Below, piece by piece: positions 14,839 to 22,750 of a stretch of 24,159 nt of DNA. The notes beneath the pieces were generated by a model. That model saw only the letters and a list, made by a program, of their open reading frames with translations. It did not search any database and was not told where the DNA came from. This stretch comes from a virus: the IMG/VR virus record IMGVR_UViG_3300043395_000260, positions 1 through 24,159 of that record; one strand, given 5' to 3'. Made by a program: the position numbers and the translations under genes. Positions within the stretch are counted from its first letter, which is position 1, and each line of letters opens with the position of its first letter.

Positions 14839-16553
14839 TTTTATTCCAAAAGATTAAGTGGAAGAATTTTCTATCCACTGGAGCACACTTTACTGAAATT
14901 GATTTTACTAAATCCAATAACACATTGATTATTGGACATAATGGTGCAGGCAAGTCCACAATTTTGGATGCGTTGTGTTTTGGTCTTTTTGGTAAACCTT
15001 TCCGTAAAATTAATAAACCACAACTATTAAATTCTATCAATGGCAAAGAGGCTGTTGTAGAAATTCACTTCAATATTGGCCAGAAAAAATATAAAGTGAT
15101 TCGTGGTATTAAACCAAATGTATTTGAAATTTATCTGAATGATGTATTGCTGAACCAGGATGCAGCTGCAAAAGACTACCAGGAAATATTAGAGAGTAAC
15201 ATACTCAAACTAAACTATAAGTCCTTCACGCAAGTTGTTATCCTTGGTTCGGCATCTTTTGTTCCTTTCATGCAGTTATCCGCCGCAGACCGCAGAGCAA
15301 TCATCGAAGACCTGTTAGATATTCAAATCTTTTCTTCAATGAACAATGTTATCAAAGAGAAGAACTCTGCCATCAAAGACAATCTAACCAAAACAAAGTA
15401 TTCCATTTCACTTGCGGAAGAAAAGATAACACTACAAAAACAGAACATTGAAGAACATAAGAAAAACAATGATGCTGAAATCGAAAAGAAGAAACAAGAA
15501 ATTGAAGTTTCTAATCAACAACTGAATAAGTTAAATAAAGATGTTGAGTTAATCAACAAACATATTGCAGTGTTACAGAATAAAATTGGTGATAAGAAAG
15601 AAAAACTGGATAAAAAGTCCAAGGGTTTATTTCAAATCAAAGGTAAGGTGCAAACCAATATAGACCGTAATCAAAAGGAGATTGACTTCTATGAAAACAA
15701 CCACGATTGTCCAACCTGTAAACAACCAATTACCAGTGAATGGAAAGATTCTCAAGTTAAAGAAAAGACAGAGAAAATCACTACACAGAAAACAGGATTA
15801 CAGGAAATAGAAGATGAACTGAATAAAGTAAGTTCAGAAATAAAATCTATCACAGGAATTATTGAACATATCAATGCACACAACGGTGAGGTAATCAAAC
15901 ACAATTCAACCATTTCTTCAATAAATGTTTATATAAAGAAACTCAACAATGAATTGAACGAGTTGAACAAAAGAGATTTCAATATGGAAGGTGTCAATCA
16001 AAAATTAATTGAATTGAATGCTGAATTGAATGACCTAAAGAAAACTTATGAAGATATACTCACCGAAAAACATTACTATGAATTTGCAGGAACATTACTG
16101 AAAGATGGTGGTATCAAAACTAGAATCATCAAACAATACTTGCCTATTATGAACAAATTAATTAACAAGTATTTGTCGGCCATGGACTTTTTTGTGAACT
16201 TCAACATCAATGAAAGTTTTGAAGAAACAATTAAGAGTAGGCACCGTGATGAATTCTCTTATGCAAATTTTTCGGAAGGTGAAAAAATGCGTATTGATTT
16301 GGCTTTATTGTTTACTTGGAGACAGATTGCCAAACTAAAAAATTCCACAAATACAAATTTGTTGATACTTGATGAAGTATTTGATTCTAGCCTCGATACA
16401 GTAGGCACCGAAGAATTTCTGAAGTTGATACATGAAATGGGTGCAGATACAAATGTATTTGTTATCTCACACAAAGGCGACCAACTGTTCGATAAGTTCC
16501 GTTCGGTTATTAAATTTGAAAAGAAAAATAATTTTTCAAGGATTGCAAAATGA
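14835..16553 (+). CDS. 46: Recombination endonuclease subunit gp46 (Rad50-type ATPase)
   Basis: ABC/SMC-type ATPase partner of gp47. At 572 residues it is close to T4 gp46 (560). Walker A is GHNGAGKST (34-42). Long Lys/Glu-rich coiled coils flank the zinc hook CPTC (292-295). The ABC signature FSEGEKMRIDLALL and Walker B LLILDEVFDSSLD follow near residues 480-520, and the H-loop is FVISHK. The start ATGA overlaps the gp47 stop and there is no Shine-Dalgarno, so translation probably depends on coupling to gp47, giving balanced subunits. It overlaps the deformylase gene the same way. Secure. Confidence 0.95.
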   Translation: MILFQKIKWKNFLSTGAHFTEIDFTKSNNTLIIGHNGAGKSTILDALCFGLFGKPFRKINKPQLLNSINGKEAVVEIHFNIGQKKYKVIRGIKPNVFEIYLNDVLLNQDAAAKDYQEILESNILKLNYKSFTQVVILGSASFVPFMQLSAADRRAIIEDLLDIQIFSSMNNVIKEKNSAIKDNLTKTKYSISLAEEKITLQKQNIEEHKKNNDAEIEKKKQEIEVSNQQLNKLNKDVELINKHIAVLQNKIGDKKEKLDKKSKGLFQIKGKVQTNIDRNQKEIDFYENNHDCPTCKQPITSEWKDSQVKEKTEKITTQKTGLQEIEDELNKVSSEIKSITGIIEHINAHNGEVIKHNSTISSINVYIKKLNNELNELNKRDFNMEGVNQKLIELNAELNDLKKTYEDILTEKHYYEFAGTLLKDGGIKTRIIKQYLPIMNKLINKYLSAMDFFVNFNINESFEETIKSRHRDEFSYANFSEGEKMRIDLALLFTWRQIAKLKNSTNTNLLILDEVFDSSLDTVGTEEFLKLIHEMGADTNVFVISHKGDQLFDKFRSVIKFEKKNNFSRIAK

Positions 16554-17146
16554 ATACAGAAGATATTGTTTTATACAACACACAAGAACAGGTTAAAGTT
16601 CAACCAACCGCAACACCGGTTGAAACATTTGATTTGGTTCCACCAGACCATCCTGCACTATACAAAGTTTTACCAGAATTTGATTTTGCAAATGCACCAA
16701 TCAATCCAAATAGTTTTGCATCTACATTGGTAGAAACATGCAGGAAACATAATGGTATCGGATTGTCCGCCAATCAATGTGGTTTCGAATACCGTGTTTT
16801 TGTTATGGGTGCCGGTGAAGAATATGTGGCATACTTTAATCCAAAAATCATTTCATCAAGTGGTGAAAAACACATGGAAGAAGGTTGTCTTTCATTCCCT
16901 TTCCTAAATCTTCACATCACCAGACCAGAAACCGTAGAAATTGAATATCAAGACTATAACGGACAAACACATACCAAAACTTTTAATGGTATATCTGCTC
17001 GTTGTTTCCTACATGAGCTTGACCACATGAACGGAATAGTGTATACTAGTCGTGTAAAACCTCTTGCATTGCAATTTGGTTTAAAGAAATTAGATAAAAT
17101 TAGACGCAAGTTTTTCACTGCACCGAAAAAATCGAAAAGAAAATAA
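16550..17146 (+). CDS. def: Peptide deformylase
   Basis: Metalloenzyme removing the formyl group from N-terminal methionine of new proteins. The three diagnostic motifs are intact: GIGLSANQ (69-76), EGCLS (111-115) and HELDH (155-159), which supply the Cys and two His metal ligands and the catalytic Glu. It is therefore likely to be active. There is an N-terminal extension of about 40 residues and a very basic C-terminal tail ending APKKSKRK. Phage deformylases are known from cyanophages and Vibrio phages, where they are usually shorter than bacterial ones. It starts in an ATGA overlap with gp46, with AAGGA upstream, and ends in a one-base overlap with the next gene. Probably an auxiliary gene sustaining phage protein maturation. 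Confidence 0.93.
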   Translation: MNTEDIVLYNTQEQVKVQPTATPVETFDLVPPDHPALYKVLPEFDFANAPINPNSFASTLVETCRKHNGIGLSANQCGFEYRVFVMGAGEEYVAYFNPKIISSSGEKHMEEGCLSFPFLNLHITRPETVEIEYQDYNGQTHTKTFNGISARCFLHELDHMNGIVYTSRVKPLALQFGLKKLDKIRRKFFTAPKKSKRK

Positions 17147-18411
17147 TGGCTACACCTACCGAATTTGTTGATGCTCAATGGGATAAATGGCAGAATCTTA
17201 ATGATCCTGAACGTTTTGAACATATTGATACCGAGGAACTTAAAGATGTTCTCATTAAGGACCTCAGGTATGCATCGCAAATGGATGTGAGAGAATATAC
17301 TCTTTATCAAAAATGGTTAGAGGTGCATGAAAAATATCCAACACGAACAATCACCACATTGTTTGGTGATGAACAACAGTTGGTGGATGTTACTCAAAAA
17401 AATTTGGTAGAAAAAGTTAAGAAAAATTTCTGGATGCCAGAAGGTCCAGATGACTATGAAAAACTAAAACCAAAATTGGTATTGTCTAATGGTCCTTTGG
17501 CTGAAACTTGGAATACCATACGAACATTCTCGTCTACGATGAAGAACAATTCCAATATTGGTCGAAATCTATATTACACCGTGGTAGATGAAGTGACGGA
17601 AAAATATCTTGGTGTGATGTGTATTTCTTCTGACTTTTTGGATTTGACACCTAGAGATACTGCAATTGGTTGGCCTAGAGATGTTAAGACACAACAAGGT
17701 ATGATTAACCATACCGCAATCGGTTCTACAATCGTTCCATTACAACCACTTGGTTTTAATTATATGGGTGGTAAACTACTTGCCCTTTTGTGTCTGGCTG
17801 ACACTGTTCAAAAAGATTGGAAAAGACAATATGGTGACGTTCTTGTTGGAGTTACTACTACTAGCCTTTATGGTAATACTAAGTCCAATGGTCTATCTCA
17901 GTATGATGGTCTTGAACATTGGAACAAAATGGGTTTCTCTAGTGGTTCGGTTGCTTTTGAACCGTCCAGAAAAACTAGAACGATGATTTATAATTGGGTG
18001 AAAGAGAATCACACCCGCAAATATTTCGAATGGTGGGAAGCCAAAAATCAAAAAGGTTTACCACTCAAGCGTGACCATAAGAATAGAACACTGAATTTTG
18101 CTTATGGTAAATTGGGTATTCCAAAAGAACTTATCCGCACCGAACATCAGAGAGGCATCTACTTTTCACCTCTCTATAACAACACCAATGAATATCTTAG
18201 GAAAGAAATTGGTGATGAACAACTGGTAAAATCATTTGATACCAGTGAAGAAACCTTGACGCAAATTTGGAAAACCAAATATGCCAAAGGTCGTATATCA
18301 ATGTTGAAGAAAAAGAATAATGTATCTTATGAATCATTGTTCTATGATGACTTGATATACCTGTCTTGGGAAGAAACCAAGGCAAAGTATTTGCCACAAG
18401 TAGGAAGATAA
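17146..18411 (+). CDS. DUF4338/DruA-like protein
   Basis: A 421-residue soluble protein. The central part has the pattern I associate with DUF4338, the family of the DruA component of the Druantia anti-phage system. It reads YLGVMCISSDFLDLTPRD, IGW, a Pro-containing LQPLGFNYMGGKLLALLCL, DTVQKDWKRQYGDVLVGVTT, then SLYGNTKSNGLSQYDGLEHW and NKMGFSSG. The flanking N-terminal (about 120 residues) and C-terminal parts are phage-specific and polar. It sits in the operon between deformylase and a small zinc protein with one-base spacing, so it is a stable phage gene rather than a recent insertion; base use matches neighbours. No role can be stated. The family link was made by eye and needs a profile search (PF14236). 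Confidence 0.6.
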   Translation: MATPTEFVDAQWDKWQNLNDPERFEHIDTEELKDVLIKDLRYASQMDVREYTLYQKWLEVHEKYPTRTITTLFGDEQQLVDVTQKNLVEKVKKNFWMPEGPDDYEKLKPKLVLSNGPLAETWNTIRTFSSTMKNNSNIGRNLYYTVVDEVTEKYLGVMCISSDFLDLTPRDTAIGWPRDVKTQQGMINHTAIGSTIVPLQPLGFNYMGGKLLALLCLADTVQKDWKRQYGDVLVGVTTTSLYGNTKSNGLSQYDGLEHWNKMGFSSGSVAFEPSRKTRTMIYNWVKENHTRKYFEWWEAKNQKGLPLKRDHKNRTLNFAYGKLGIPKELIRTEHQRGIYFSPLYNNTNEYLRKEIGDEQLVKSFDTSEETLTQIWKTKYAKGRISMLKKKNNVSYESLFYDDLIYLSWEETKAKYLPQVGR

Positions 18412-18412
18412 A

Positions 18413-18616
18413 ATGATACAAACATTTGTTATTTGTCCAAAACATGGAAAACATGAACATAGTATTGTGAGCCGTATTGAAGGACATGAAGGTGTTTGGT
18501 GTCAGATTTGCTGGTTGGAATCTTTAGGACCAACAATGCCTTCCGAGCAAGTGCCGTTTGAATTAAAATTAGACAACGATGTGGCAGATAAAAAAGTATA
18601 CCGCAAATATACTTGA
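18413..18616 (+). CDS. Small zinc-ribbon-like protein
   Basis: A 67-residue protein with paired metal-ligand-type residues: C8-P-K-H11 near the N-terminus and C30-Q-I-C33 within GVWCQICWLESLG. This suggests a treble-clef or zinc-ribbon knuckle pair. The tail after residue 40 is acidic and disordered-looking. AGGA precedes the ATG, which lies one base after the preceding stop. The -35 box of the next transcription unit begins in its last codons. Similar CPxHG...WCxxCW small proteins are common unknowns in T4-like phages. Function is unknown; DNA or protein binding is possible. Confidence 0.65.
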   Translation: MIQTFVICPKHGKHEHSIVSRIEGHEGVWCQICWLESLGPTMPSEQVPFELKLDNDVADKKVYRKYT

Positions 18617-18641
18617 CACACACACTAAGTAATAGTATAAT
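18613..18641 (+). promoter_or_regulatory. Perfect sigma70 promoter of the HTH-type gene
   Basis: TTGACA (18613-18618), exactly 17 bases, TATAAT (18636-18641). It overlaps the stop codon of the zinc-ribbon gene. Predicted transcription start is near 18648, right at a hairpin. Confidence 0.93.
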
Positions 18642-18648
18642 GCATATA

Positions 18649-18663
18649 CTTGCGAAATGCAAG
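18649..18663 (+). promoter_or_regulatory. 5'-terminal mRNA hairpin
   Basis: CTTGC (18649-18653), loop GAAAT, GCAAG (18659-18663) forms a hairpin at the predicted 5' end of the transcript, followed by a T/A-rich stretch and the AGGAG site at 18685-18689. A 5' stem followed by unpaired U-rich sequence is a typical mRNA-stabilising arrangement. It could also act as an early pause or weak terminator. Confidence 0.5.
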
Positions 18664-18696
18664 ATTTTATTTTTATTTTATCATAGGAGTTTTGAT

Positions 18697-18969
18697 ATGA
18701 CAAAGCATATTTCCGCCAAGCAGAAGATGATTAACTATTTGAGCAAGACTGAGGGTTACAATACCTTCTCTGTGGCCCAAGGCCGCAAGTTGTTCGGAGT
18801 TCAGAACGTTTCTGCACGTATTGATGAGTTGCGCCAAGAAGGCCACTGCATCTACACCAACAGCGTTACCAAAGGTGACGGCAGCAAGACAAACGTATAT
18901 CGTTTGGGCACACCAACCAAAGCAATGGTTCGTGCTGCACTAAAAGCAGGTTACAGCTTCACCGCTTAA
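18697..18969 (+). CDS. Small helix-turn-helix-type DNA-binding protein, probably highly expressed
   Basis: A 90-residue basic protein. Residues 1-62 (TKHISAKQKMINYLSKTEG, FSVAQGRKLFGVQNVSARIDELRQEG) have the pattern of a winged helix-turn-helix. The recognition-type helix VQNVSARIDELRQEG is followed by a CIYTNSVTKGDGSKTNVYRLG wing. The start ATG 18697 is chosen because AGGAG lies 7 bases upstream; a longer reading frame from 18613 begins inside the promoter and is not real. Codon use is richer in C-ending and major codons than in neighbouring enzymes, similar to the capsid gene. With its own consensus promoter, 5' hairpin and terminator it looks like an early, abundant protein, perhaps a transcription regulator or chromatin-like binder. 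Target unknown. Confidence 0.75.
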   Translation: MTKHISAKQKMINYLSKTEGYNTFSVAQGRKLFGVQNVSARIDELRQEGHCIYTNSVTKGDGSKTNVYRLGTPTKAMVRAALKAGYSFTA

Positions 18970-18982
18970 TTAACCCAAATAC

Positions 18983-19015
18983 TAGGGATCCAACCGGATC
19001 CCTATTTTTGTTTTT
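18983..19015 (+). terminator. Rho-independent terminator after the HTH-type gene
   Basis: A perfect 9-bp stem TAGGGATCC (18983-18991) / GGATCCCTA (18996-19004) with loop AACC is followed by TTTTTGTTTTT. It closes the single-gene unit. Confidence 0.93.
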
Positions 19016-19024
19016 GGAGAGAAA

Positions 19025-19843
19025 ATGGAAATTTCAATTAAAAAAGAAGAACTACAAAAGAAAAGTCTTTTCGTTGCGACACCAATGTATGGCGGCATGA
19101 ACCACGGTCTTTATGCCAAAGCTTGTCTTGATTTACAAGCACTCTGTATGCAATATGGTGTAACAGTGAAATTTTCATTTCTTTTCAATGAATCTTTAAT
19201 TACAAGAGCTCGTAACTATTTGGTTGACGAGTTTCTTAATCGTTCCGATTGCACACATATGTTGTTCATTGATTCGGACATTCACTTCAATCCACAGGAT
19301 GTTATTGCATTGTTGGCACTTGATAAAGATGTTATCGGTGGACCATATCCCAAGAAAGCAATCAAGTGGTCTTCAGTTAAAAAGGCCATGGAAAAAAATC
19401 CTGCAATTACACCACAAGACTTGGAAAAAGTAACAGGTGATTATGTTTTCAATCCAGTAAGAGGTACAGATAAGTTCAGTGTTGCTGAACCACTTGAAGT
19501 GTTGGAGATTGGAACAGGTTTCATGTTAATCAATCGTAAAGTATTTAAGAAGATGGAAGAAGCTTATCCACAACTTAGATATAAACCTGACCATGTTGGC
19601 CAAGCCCACTTTGATGGCTCACGTTACATTCATGCATACTTTGATACAATCATTGATACTAAAGATAGTGCAACAGGTGGTGGTTCTGACCGTTACTTGT
19701 CTGAGGACTATATGTTCTGTCAATTGTGGCGCAAAACTGGTGGCCAGATTTGGTTGTGTCCATGGATGAGAGCTGACCACATCGGCACATATCATTTCCG
19801 TGGTGACATGCCAGCAGTAGCAAATTTTGTCGGAGAAATGTAA
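19025..19843 (+). CDS. GT-A-type glycosyltransferase
   Basis: A 272-residue soluble enzyme with features of the GT-A glycosyltransferase fold. There is an N-terminal strand SLFVATPMYGGMNHG, a helix with ITRARNYLVDEFL, and the metal/nucleotide-sugar DxD motif HMLFIDSDIHFNP (D83, D85). This is followed by DVIGGPYPKK and a C-terminal EDYMFCQLWRKTGGQIWLCP with an acidic residue often acting in acceptor or base roles. Such enzymes in T4-like phages may glycosylate DNA, virion proteins or host surface sugars. GGAGAG lies before the ATG, directly after the preceding terminator. No promoter is evident, so expression may rely on read-through. It overlaps the kinase gene by one base. Donor and acceptor are unknown. 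Confidence 0.82.
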   Translation: MEISIKKEELQKKSLFVATPMYGGMNHGLYAKACLDLQALCMQYGVTVKFSFLFNESLITRARNYLVDEFLNRSDCTHMLFIDSDIHFNPQDVIALLALDKDVIGGPYPKKAIKWSSVKKAMEKNPAITPQDLEKVTGDYVFNPVRGTDKFSVAEPLEVLEIGTGFMLINRKVFKKMEEAYPQLRYKPDHVGQAHFDGSRYIHAYFDTIIDTKDSATGGGSDRYLSEDYMFCQLWRKTGGQIWLCPWMRADHIGTYHFRGDMPAVANFVGEM

Positions 19844-20505
19844 TGATTGTTGGTTTACTTGGATTCATTGGTTCAGGTAAAGGCACCGCAGGTGATATGT
19901 TGAAAGGTATGGGTTTTACACCCGTATCTTTCGCAAAAAGTGTTAAAGATGTTGCCGCTGAAATGTTTGGATGGCCTAGACATTTACTAGAAGGTGATAC
20001 CGAACAATCAAGAAATTGGCGTGAACAGCCTGATGAGTTTTGGTCTAAAGAATTAGGCAGAACTTTCACACCAAGATTGGCTTTACAATTGATGGGAACA
20101 GAAGTTGGTCGTGATGTATTTCATCAAGATTTCTGGATTATCAGATTGAAAAAGTATATTGAAAAAAATCCATATGAGAACTATGTAATTACAGATGTTC
20201 GATTTCAAAATGAAATTGAATTTGTTCATAGTTTGAATGGTATACTAATTGAAATCGAACGAGGTGTTCGTCCACATTGGTATGATATTGCAGCTAAGGC
20301 AAACCGTGGTGACACCAAAGCGGAAGATTTTATGTTGAAACAATCCGGTGTGCATGAATCGGAATGGAGATGGATCACCGGTCATCCAGACCATGAAATC
20401 AACAACTCAGGATCTTTGGAAAATCTAAAATATAATTTGATAAATTGCTTGACAAAATCTTACGGGTCAGGTATACTAAGTGAATTGAATGAAGGAGCAT
20501 CGTAA
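19843..20505 (+). CDS. Deoxynucleoside monophosphate kinase (gp1-like)
   Basis: A 220-residue P-loop kinase that should phosphorylate dNMPs for phage DNA synthesis, as T4 gp1 does. The Walker A motif is GFIGSGKGT (7-15). A following SFAKSVKDVAAEMFGWPRHLLEGD segment, LQLMGTEVGRDVFHQDFWI and VITDVRFQNEIEFV are typical of the phage dNMP kinase family. The extreme C-terminal coding region contains the sigma70 promoter for gene 45. GGAG precedes the start inside the glycosyltransferase gene. T4 gene 1 is far more divergent, so the kinase family is secure but the T4 gene number is less so. Confidence 0.85.
   Translation: MIVGLLGFIGSGKGTAGDMLKGMGFTPVSFAKSVKDVAAEMFGWPRHLLEGDTEQSRNWREQPDEFWSKELGRTFTPRLALQLMGTEVGRDVFHQDFWIIRLKKYIEKNPYENYVITDVRFQNEIEFVHSLNGILIEIERGVRPHWYDIAAKANRGDTKAEDFMLKQSGVHESEWRWITGHPDHEINNSGSLENLKYNLINCLTKSYGSGILSELNEGAS
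20449..20477 (+). promoter_or_regulatory. Sigma70 promoter for the clamp gene (45)
   Basis: TTGACA (20449-20454), a 17-base spacer and TATACT (20472-20477) lie inside the 3' end of the dNMP kinase gene, 27 bases upstream of the gp45 ATG. This would drive the 45-44-62-regA replication block. Confidence 0.85.
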
Positions 20506-21182
20506 TGAAATTATCTAATGAAACTTTGTCTGTTCTTAAAAACTTTGCCAGTATCAATCCTGGTATCGAATTTAAGAGTGGCAAAAAACTATCAACCATT
20601 TCTGCAACAAAAACTGTTCTGGCAAAAGCCGGTGTCAAGGATGAATTCCCTGAAGATTTTTGTGTGTATGATTTGAACCAGTTTCTATCTGTCCAATCCT
20701 TGTATAAGGATGGCGAAATCGAATTTGATGATAAGAATATCATCTTCAAATCTGGTCGCAAGAAATTGAACTATCGTAAGACTGTTAAAACAATGATTGT
20801 TACACCACCAGATAAAGATTTAACTCTACCATCTGTGGATGCATCTTTTGTTTTGAGTGCTGATGACTTGTCTAACATTCTAAAAGCTGCTAGTCTATTA
20901 CAGTCACCTAACCTTTCTATCTCATCTGACGGTGGAAAAATTTATGTTACCGCTTGTGATGCAAAAGATAATTCTGCACACACAGATTCAACCGAAGTTG
21001 CTGACGGTAATGGTAAAAAATTCAAGGCTGTATTTTTGACAGAGAACTTTAAGATGGTTGCAGGTTCTTATGAAGTCCAACTTTCCTCAAAAGGACTTTC
21101 TTATTTCAAGAATACTAAAGAAGATATGCAATACTGGATTGCTATCGAAGCCAAAGATTCTGACCTATCTTTTGGAGAATAA
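20505..21182 (+). CDS. 45: DNA polymerase sliding clamp gp45
   Basis: Trimeric ring that tethers DNA polymerase gp43 and, with gp55, activates late transcription. At 225 residues it is nearly identical in length to T4 gp45 (228). The start MKLSNETLSVLKNFASINPGI closely parallels T4 (MKLSKDTTALLKNFATINSGI-type). The DLNQFLSV, NYRKTVKTMIVTPPDK and C-terminal YWIAIEAKDSDLSFGE segments are also family-like. AGGAG lies before the ATG, and the ATG overlaps the kinase stop by one base. It has its own sigma70 promoter. Secure. Confidence 0.94.
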   Translation: MKLSNETLSVLKNFASINPGIEFKSGKKLSTISATKTVLAKAGVKDEFPEDFCVYDLNQFLSVQSLYKDGEIEFDDKNIIFKSGRKKLNYRKTVKTMIVTPPDKDLTLPSVDASFVLSADDLSNILKAASLLQSPNLSISSDGGKIYVTACDAKDNSAHTDSTEVADGNGKKFKAVFLTENFKMVAGSYEVQLSSKGLSYFKNTKEDMQYWIAIEAKDSDLSFGE

Positions 21183-21183
21183 T

Positions 21184-21459
21184 ATGACGAAGGTGAATAC
21201 ATTGTTTGGTTCTTTTGATGACGACCAACTGAAAAAACTTAAAGGTTATGTTGATGAAATGGTTATGCATATGAACCGTAATCAAGCAAATACTGAAGCC
21301 ATTAAAGATATTGTTGATATTGCCAATGATGAGTTGAAAATCCCTAAGAAGATTGTTAAACGTATGGCTAAAACACAATTCAAAAATTCGTTTCAGACTG
21401 AGGTTGCAGAATCAAAAGAGTTTGAAGCCTTGTTTGAAAGCATGAACGGCATTAAATAA
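21184..21459 (+). CDS. DsbA-like double-stranded DNA-binding protein
   Basis: A 91-residue helical, charged protein starting at ATG 21184 with GGAG upstream; the longer upstream reading frame is inside gp45 and rejected. Residues about 38-88 (EAIKDIVDIANDELKIPKK, IVKRMAKTQFKNSFQTEV, ESKEFEALFESMNG) resemble T4 DsbA (89 residues: LIKDIRIRAKDELGVDGKM...YDTVF). T4 DsbA is a small dsDNA-binding protein reported to bind near late promoters. Sitting next to the clamp, which is also a late-transcription activator, fits such a role. Similarity was judged by eye and is modest, so alternatives are an unrelated small replication accessory. Confidence 0.65.
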   Translation: MTKVNTLFGSFDDDQLKKLKGYVDEMVMHMNRNQANTEAIKDIVDIANDELKIPKKIVKRMAKTQFKNSFQTEVAESKEFEALFESMNGIK

Positions 21460-21797
21460 TGCAACAGTTAGAGATTGAATTCTTTTGGCCTCTAACTGAG
21501 CAGAACACATTGGACTTGGATTTTACTCCAAGTGAAGAATGGATTGCTGAATGGCGAAAGAAACAATGGAGTCCTGTAACTAGTGGCAGTTACTTAATTA
21601 GTAATGGCGGAACAGGCACAATCACATCATCATGGTCGCAACCAACAACCGAGTTTGTTATAAGACCAAATGAAAAGAATGTTGGTAAGTGGGAAATCAC
21701 GAACAATATGTTTGTGTATAGACCTACAAAACCAAATGCCCTCATCAGATTTATGGCCAAGATTCTTCTTGGCTTTAAATGGCACGATGGAAATTAA
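21459..21797 (+). CDS. Unknown protein between clamp and clamp loader
   Basis: A 112-residue protein beginning MQQLEIEFFWPLTEQ, then NTLDLDFTPSEEWIAEW. It has a polar middle (SGSYLISNGGTGTITSSWSQ) and an amphipathic basic C-terminus (ALIRFMAKILLGFKWHDG). The start codon overlaps the preceding TAA by one base and lacks a Shine-Dalgarno sequence, so it is probably translated by coupling. No domain recognised. The hydrophobic C-terminal helix could be membrane-touching or protein-binding. Position inside the core replication operon suggests a conserved phage accessory. Confidence 0.6.
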   Translation: MQQLEIEFFWPLTEQNTLDLDFTPSEEWIAEWRKKQWSPVTSGSYLISNGGTGTITSSWSQPTTEFVIRPNEKNVGKWEITNNMFVYRPTKPNALIRFMAKILLGFKWHDGN

Positions 21798-21817
21798 TTA
21801 TATTATGGAGAATTTGA

Positions 21818-22750
21818 ATGACAGAACACATTTTGTGGGTAGAAAAGTATCGTCCTAAAACAGTTGAAGATTGTATTCTTCCTGATAATATCAAATCAAC
21901 CTTTCAGGAATATGTAAACCGAAAAGAGATTCCCAACCTGTTGTTGTCAGGCACCGCAGGTGTAGGTAAAACCACAATTGCAAAAGCTTTATGTGAAGAA
22001 GTTGGTTGCGACTACATCGTAATCAACGGTTCCGATGACCGTGGCATCGGCGTCATGCAAGACAAGGTGAAGAACTATGCTACCTCTATGAGTTTTTCTG
22101 GTGGTCGTAAGGTTGTGATCCTAGATGAAGCTGACAATCTGACACCAGACGCACAAAAAGCCTTGCGTGGAATGATGGAAGAAGTCTCCAGTAATTGTTC
22201 CTTTATCTTCACATGCAACTTTAAGAATCGTATTTTGGATGCCATACATTCTCGTTGCACTGTAATTGATTTTAAACTAAATGGCAGTAAACAGAAGATG
22301 GCATCTTCGTTCTTTAAACGAGTTGAGTCTATTCTGGAACAAGAAGGAGTATCATATGATAAGCAAGTGGTTGCCGCAGTTATCACGAAACATTTCCCTG
22401 ATAATCGCCGTATTCTTAATGAGCTTCAGCGTTATAGTGTTAGTGGCACAATTGATAAAGGTATTCTGGCATCAGTTTCCGATGTGCAACTAAATGAGTT
22501 GCTCGAAGCTCTAACTAATAAAGATTTTTCTGCTTGCCGCAAGTGGGTCACAAACAACATAGACAACGATATGTCCAAAATTATCCGTAGTCTATATGAC
22601 ACACTTTATGACAAACTTAAACCCAATTCTGTTCCACAAATGGTTTTGATTTTGGCAAAATACCAATATCAAGGTGCGTTTGTTGCAGACCATGAAATCA
22701 ATCTTATTGCCTGCTTAACTGAATTGATGGTTGAATGTGAGTTCAAATGA
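21818..22750 (+). CDS. 44: Clamp loader large subunit gp44
   Basis: AAA+ ATPase that forms a 4:1 complex with gp62 and opens gp45 to load it at primer junctions. At 310 residues it is close to T4 gp44 (319). N-terminal WVEKYRPKTVEDCILP is the RFC-box-type start. Walker A is GTAGVGKT (45-52), Walker B ILDEAD (101-106), sensor 1 FTCNF, and the arginine-finger SRC (145-147). GGAG sits before the ATG; its stop overlaps gp62 (ATGA). T4 order 45-44-62-regA is kept. Secure. Confidence 0.95.
   Translation: MTEHILWVEKYRPKTVEDCILPDNIKSTFQEYVNRKEIPNLLLSGTAGVGKTTIAKALCEEVGCDYIVINGSDDRGIGVMQDKVKNYATSMSFSGGRKVVILDEADNLTPDAQKALRGMMEEVSSNCSFIFTCNFKNRILDAIHSRCTVIDFKLNGSKQKMASSFFKRVESILEQEGVSYDKQVVAAVITKHFPDNRRILNELQRYSVSGTIDKGILASVSDVQLNELLEALTNKDFSACRKWVTNNIDNDMSKIIRSLYDTLYDKLKPNSVPQMVLILAKYQYQGAFVADHEINLIACLTELMVECEFK

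Noticed and set aside
17750-17986. Hydrophobic 78-codon ORF in another frame of the DruA-like gene
   Set aside because: Starts at TTG with no Shine-Dalgarno and its hydrophobicity follows from T-rich codons; unlike the uvsW nested ORF it has no initiation signal.
18613-18696. N-terminal extension of the HTH protein from an upstream start
   Set aside because: It would be translated from the promoter itself and lacks a ribosome-binding site; AGGAG marks ATG 18697.
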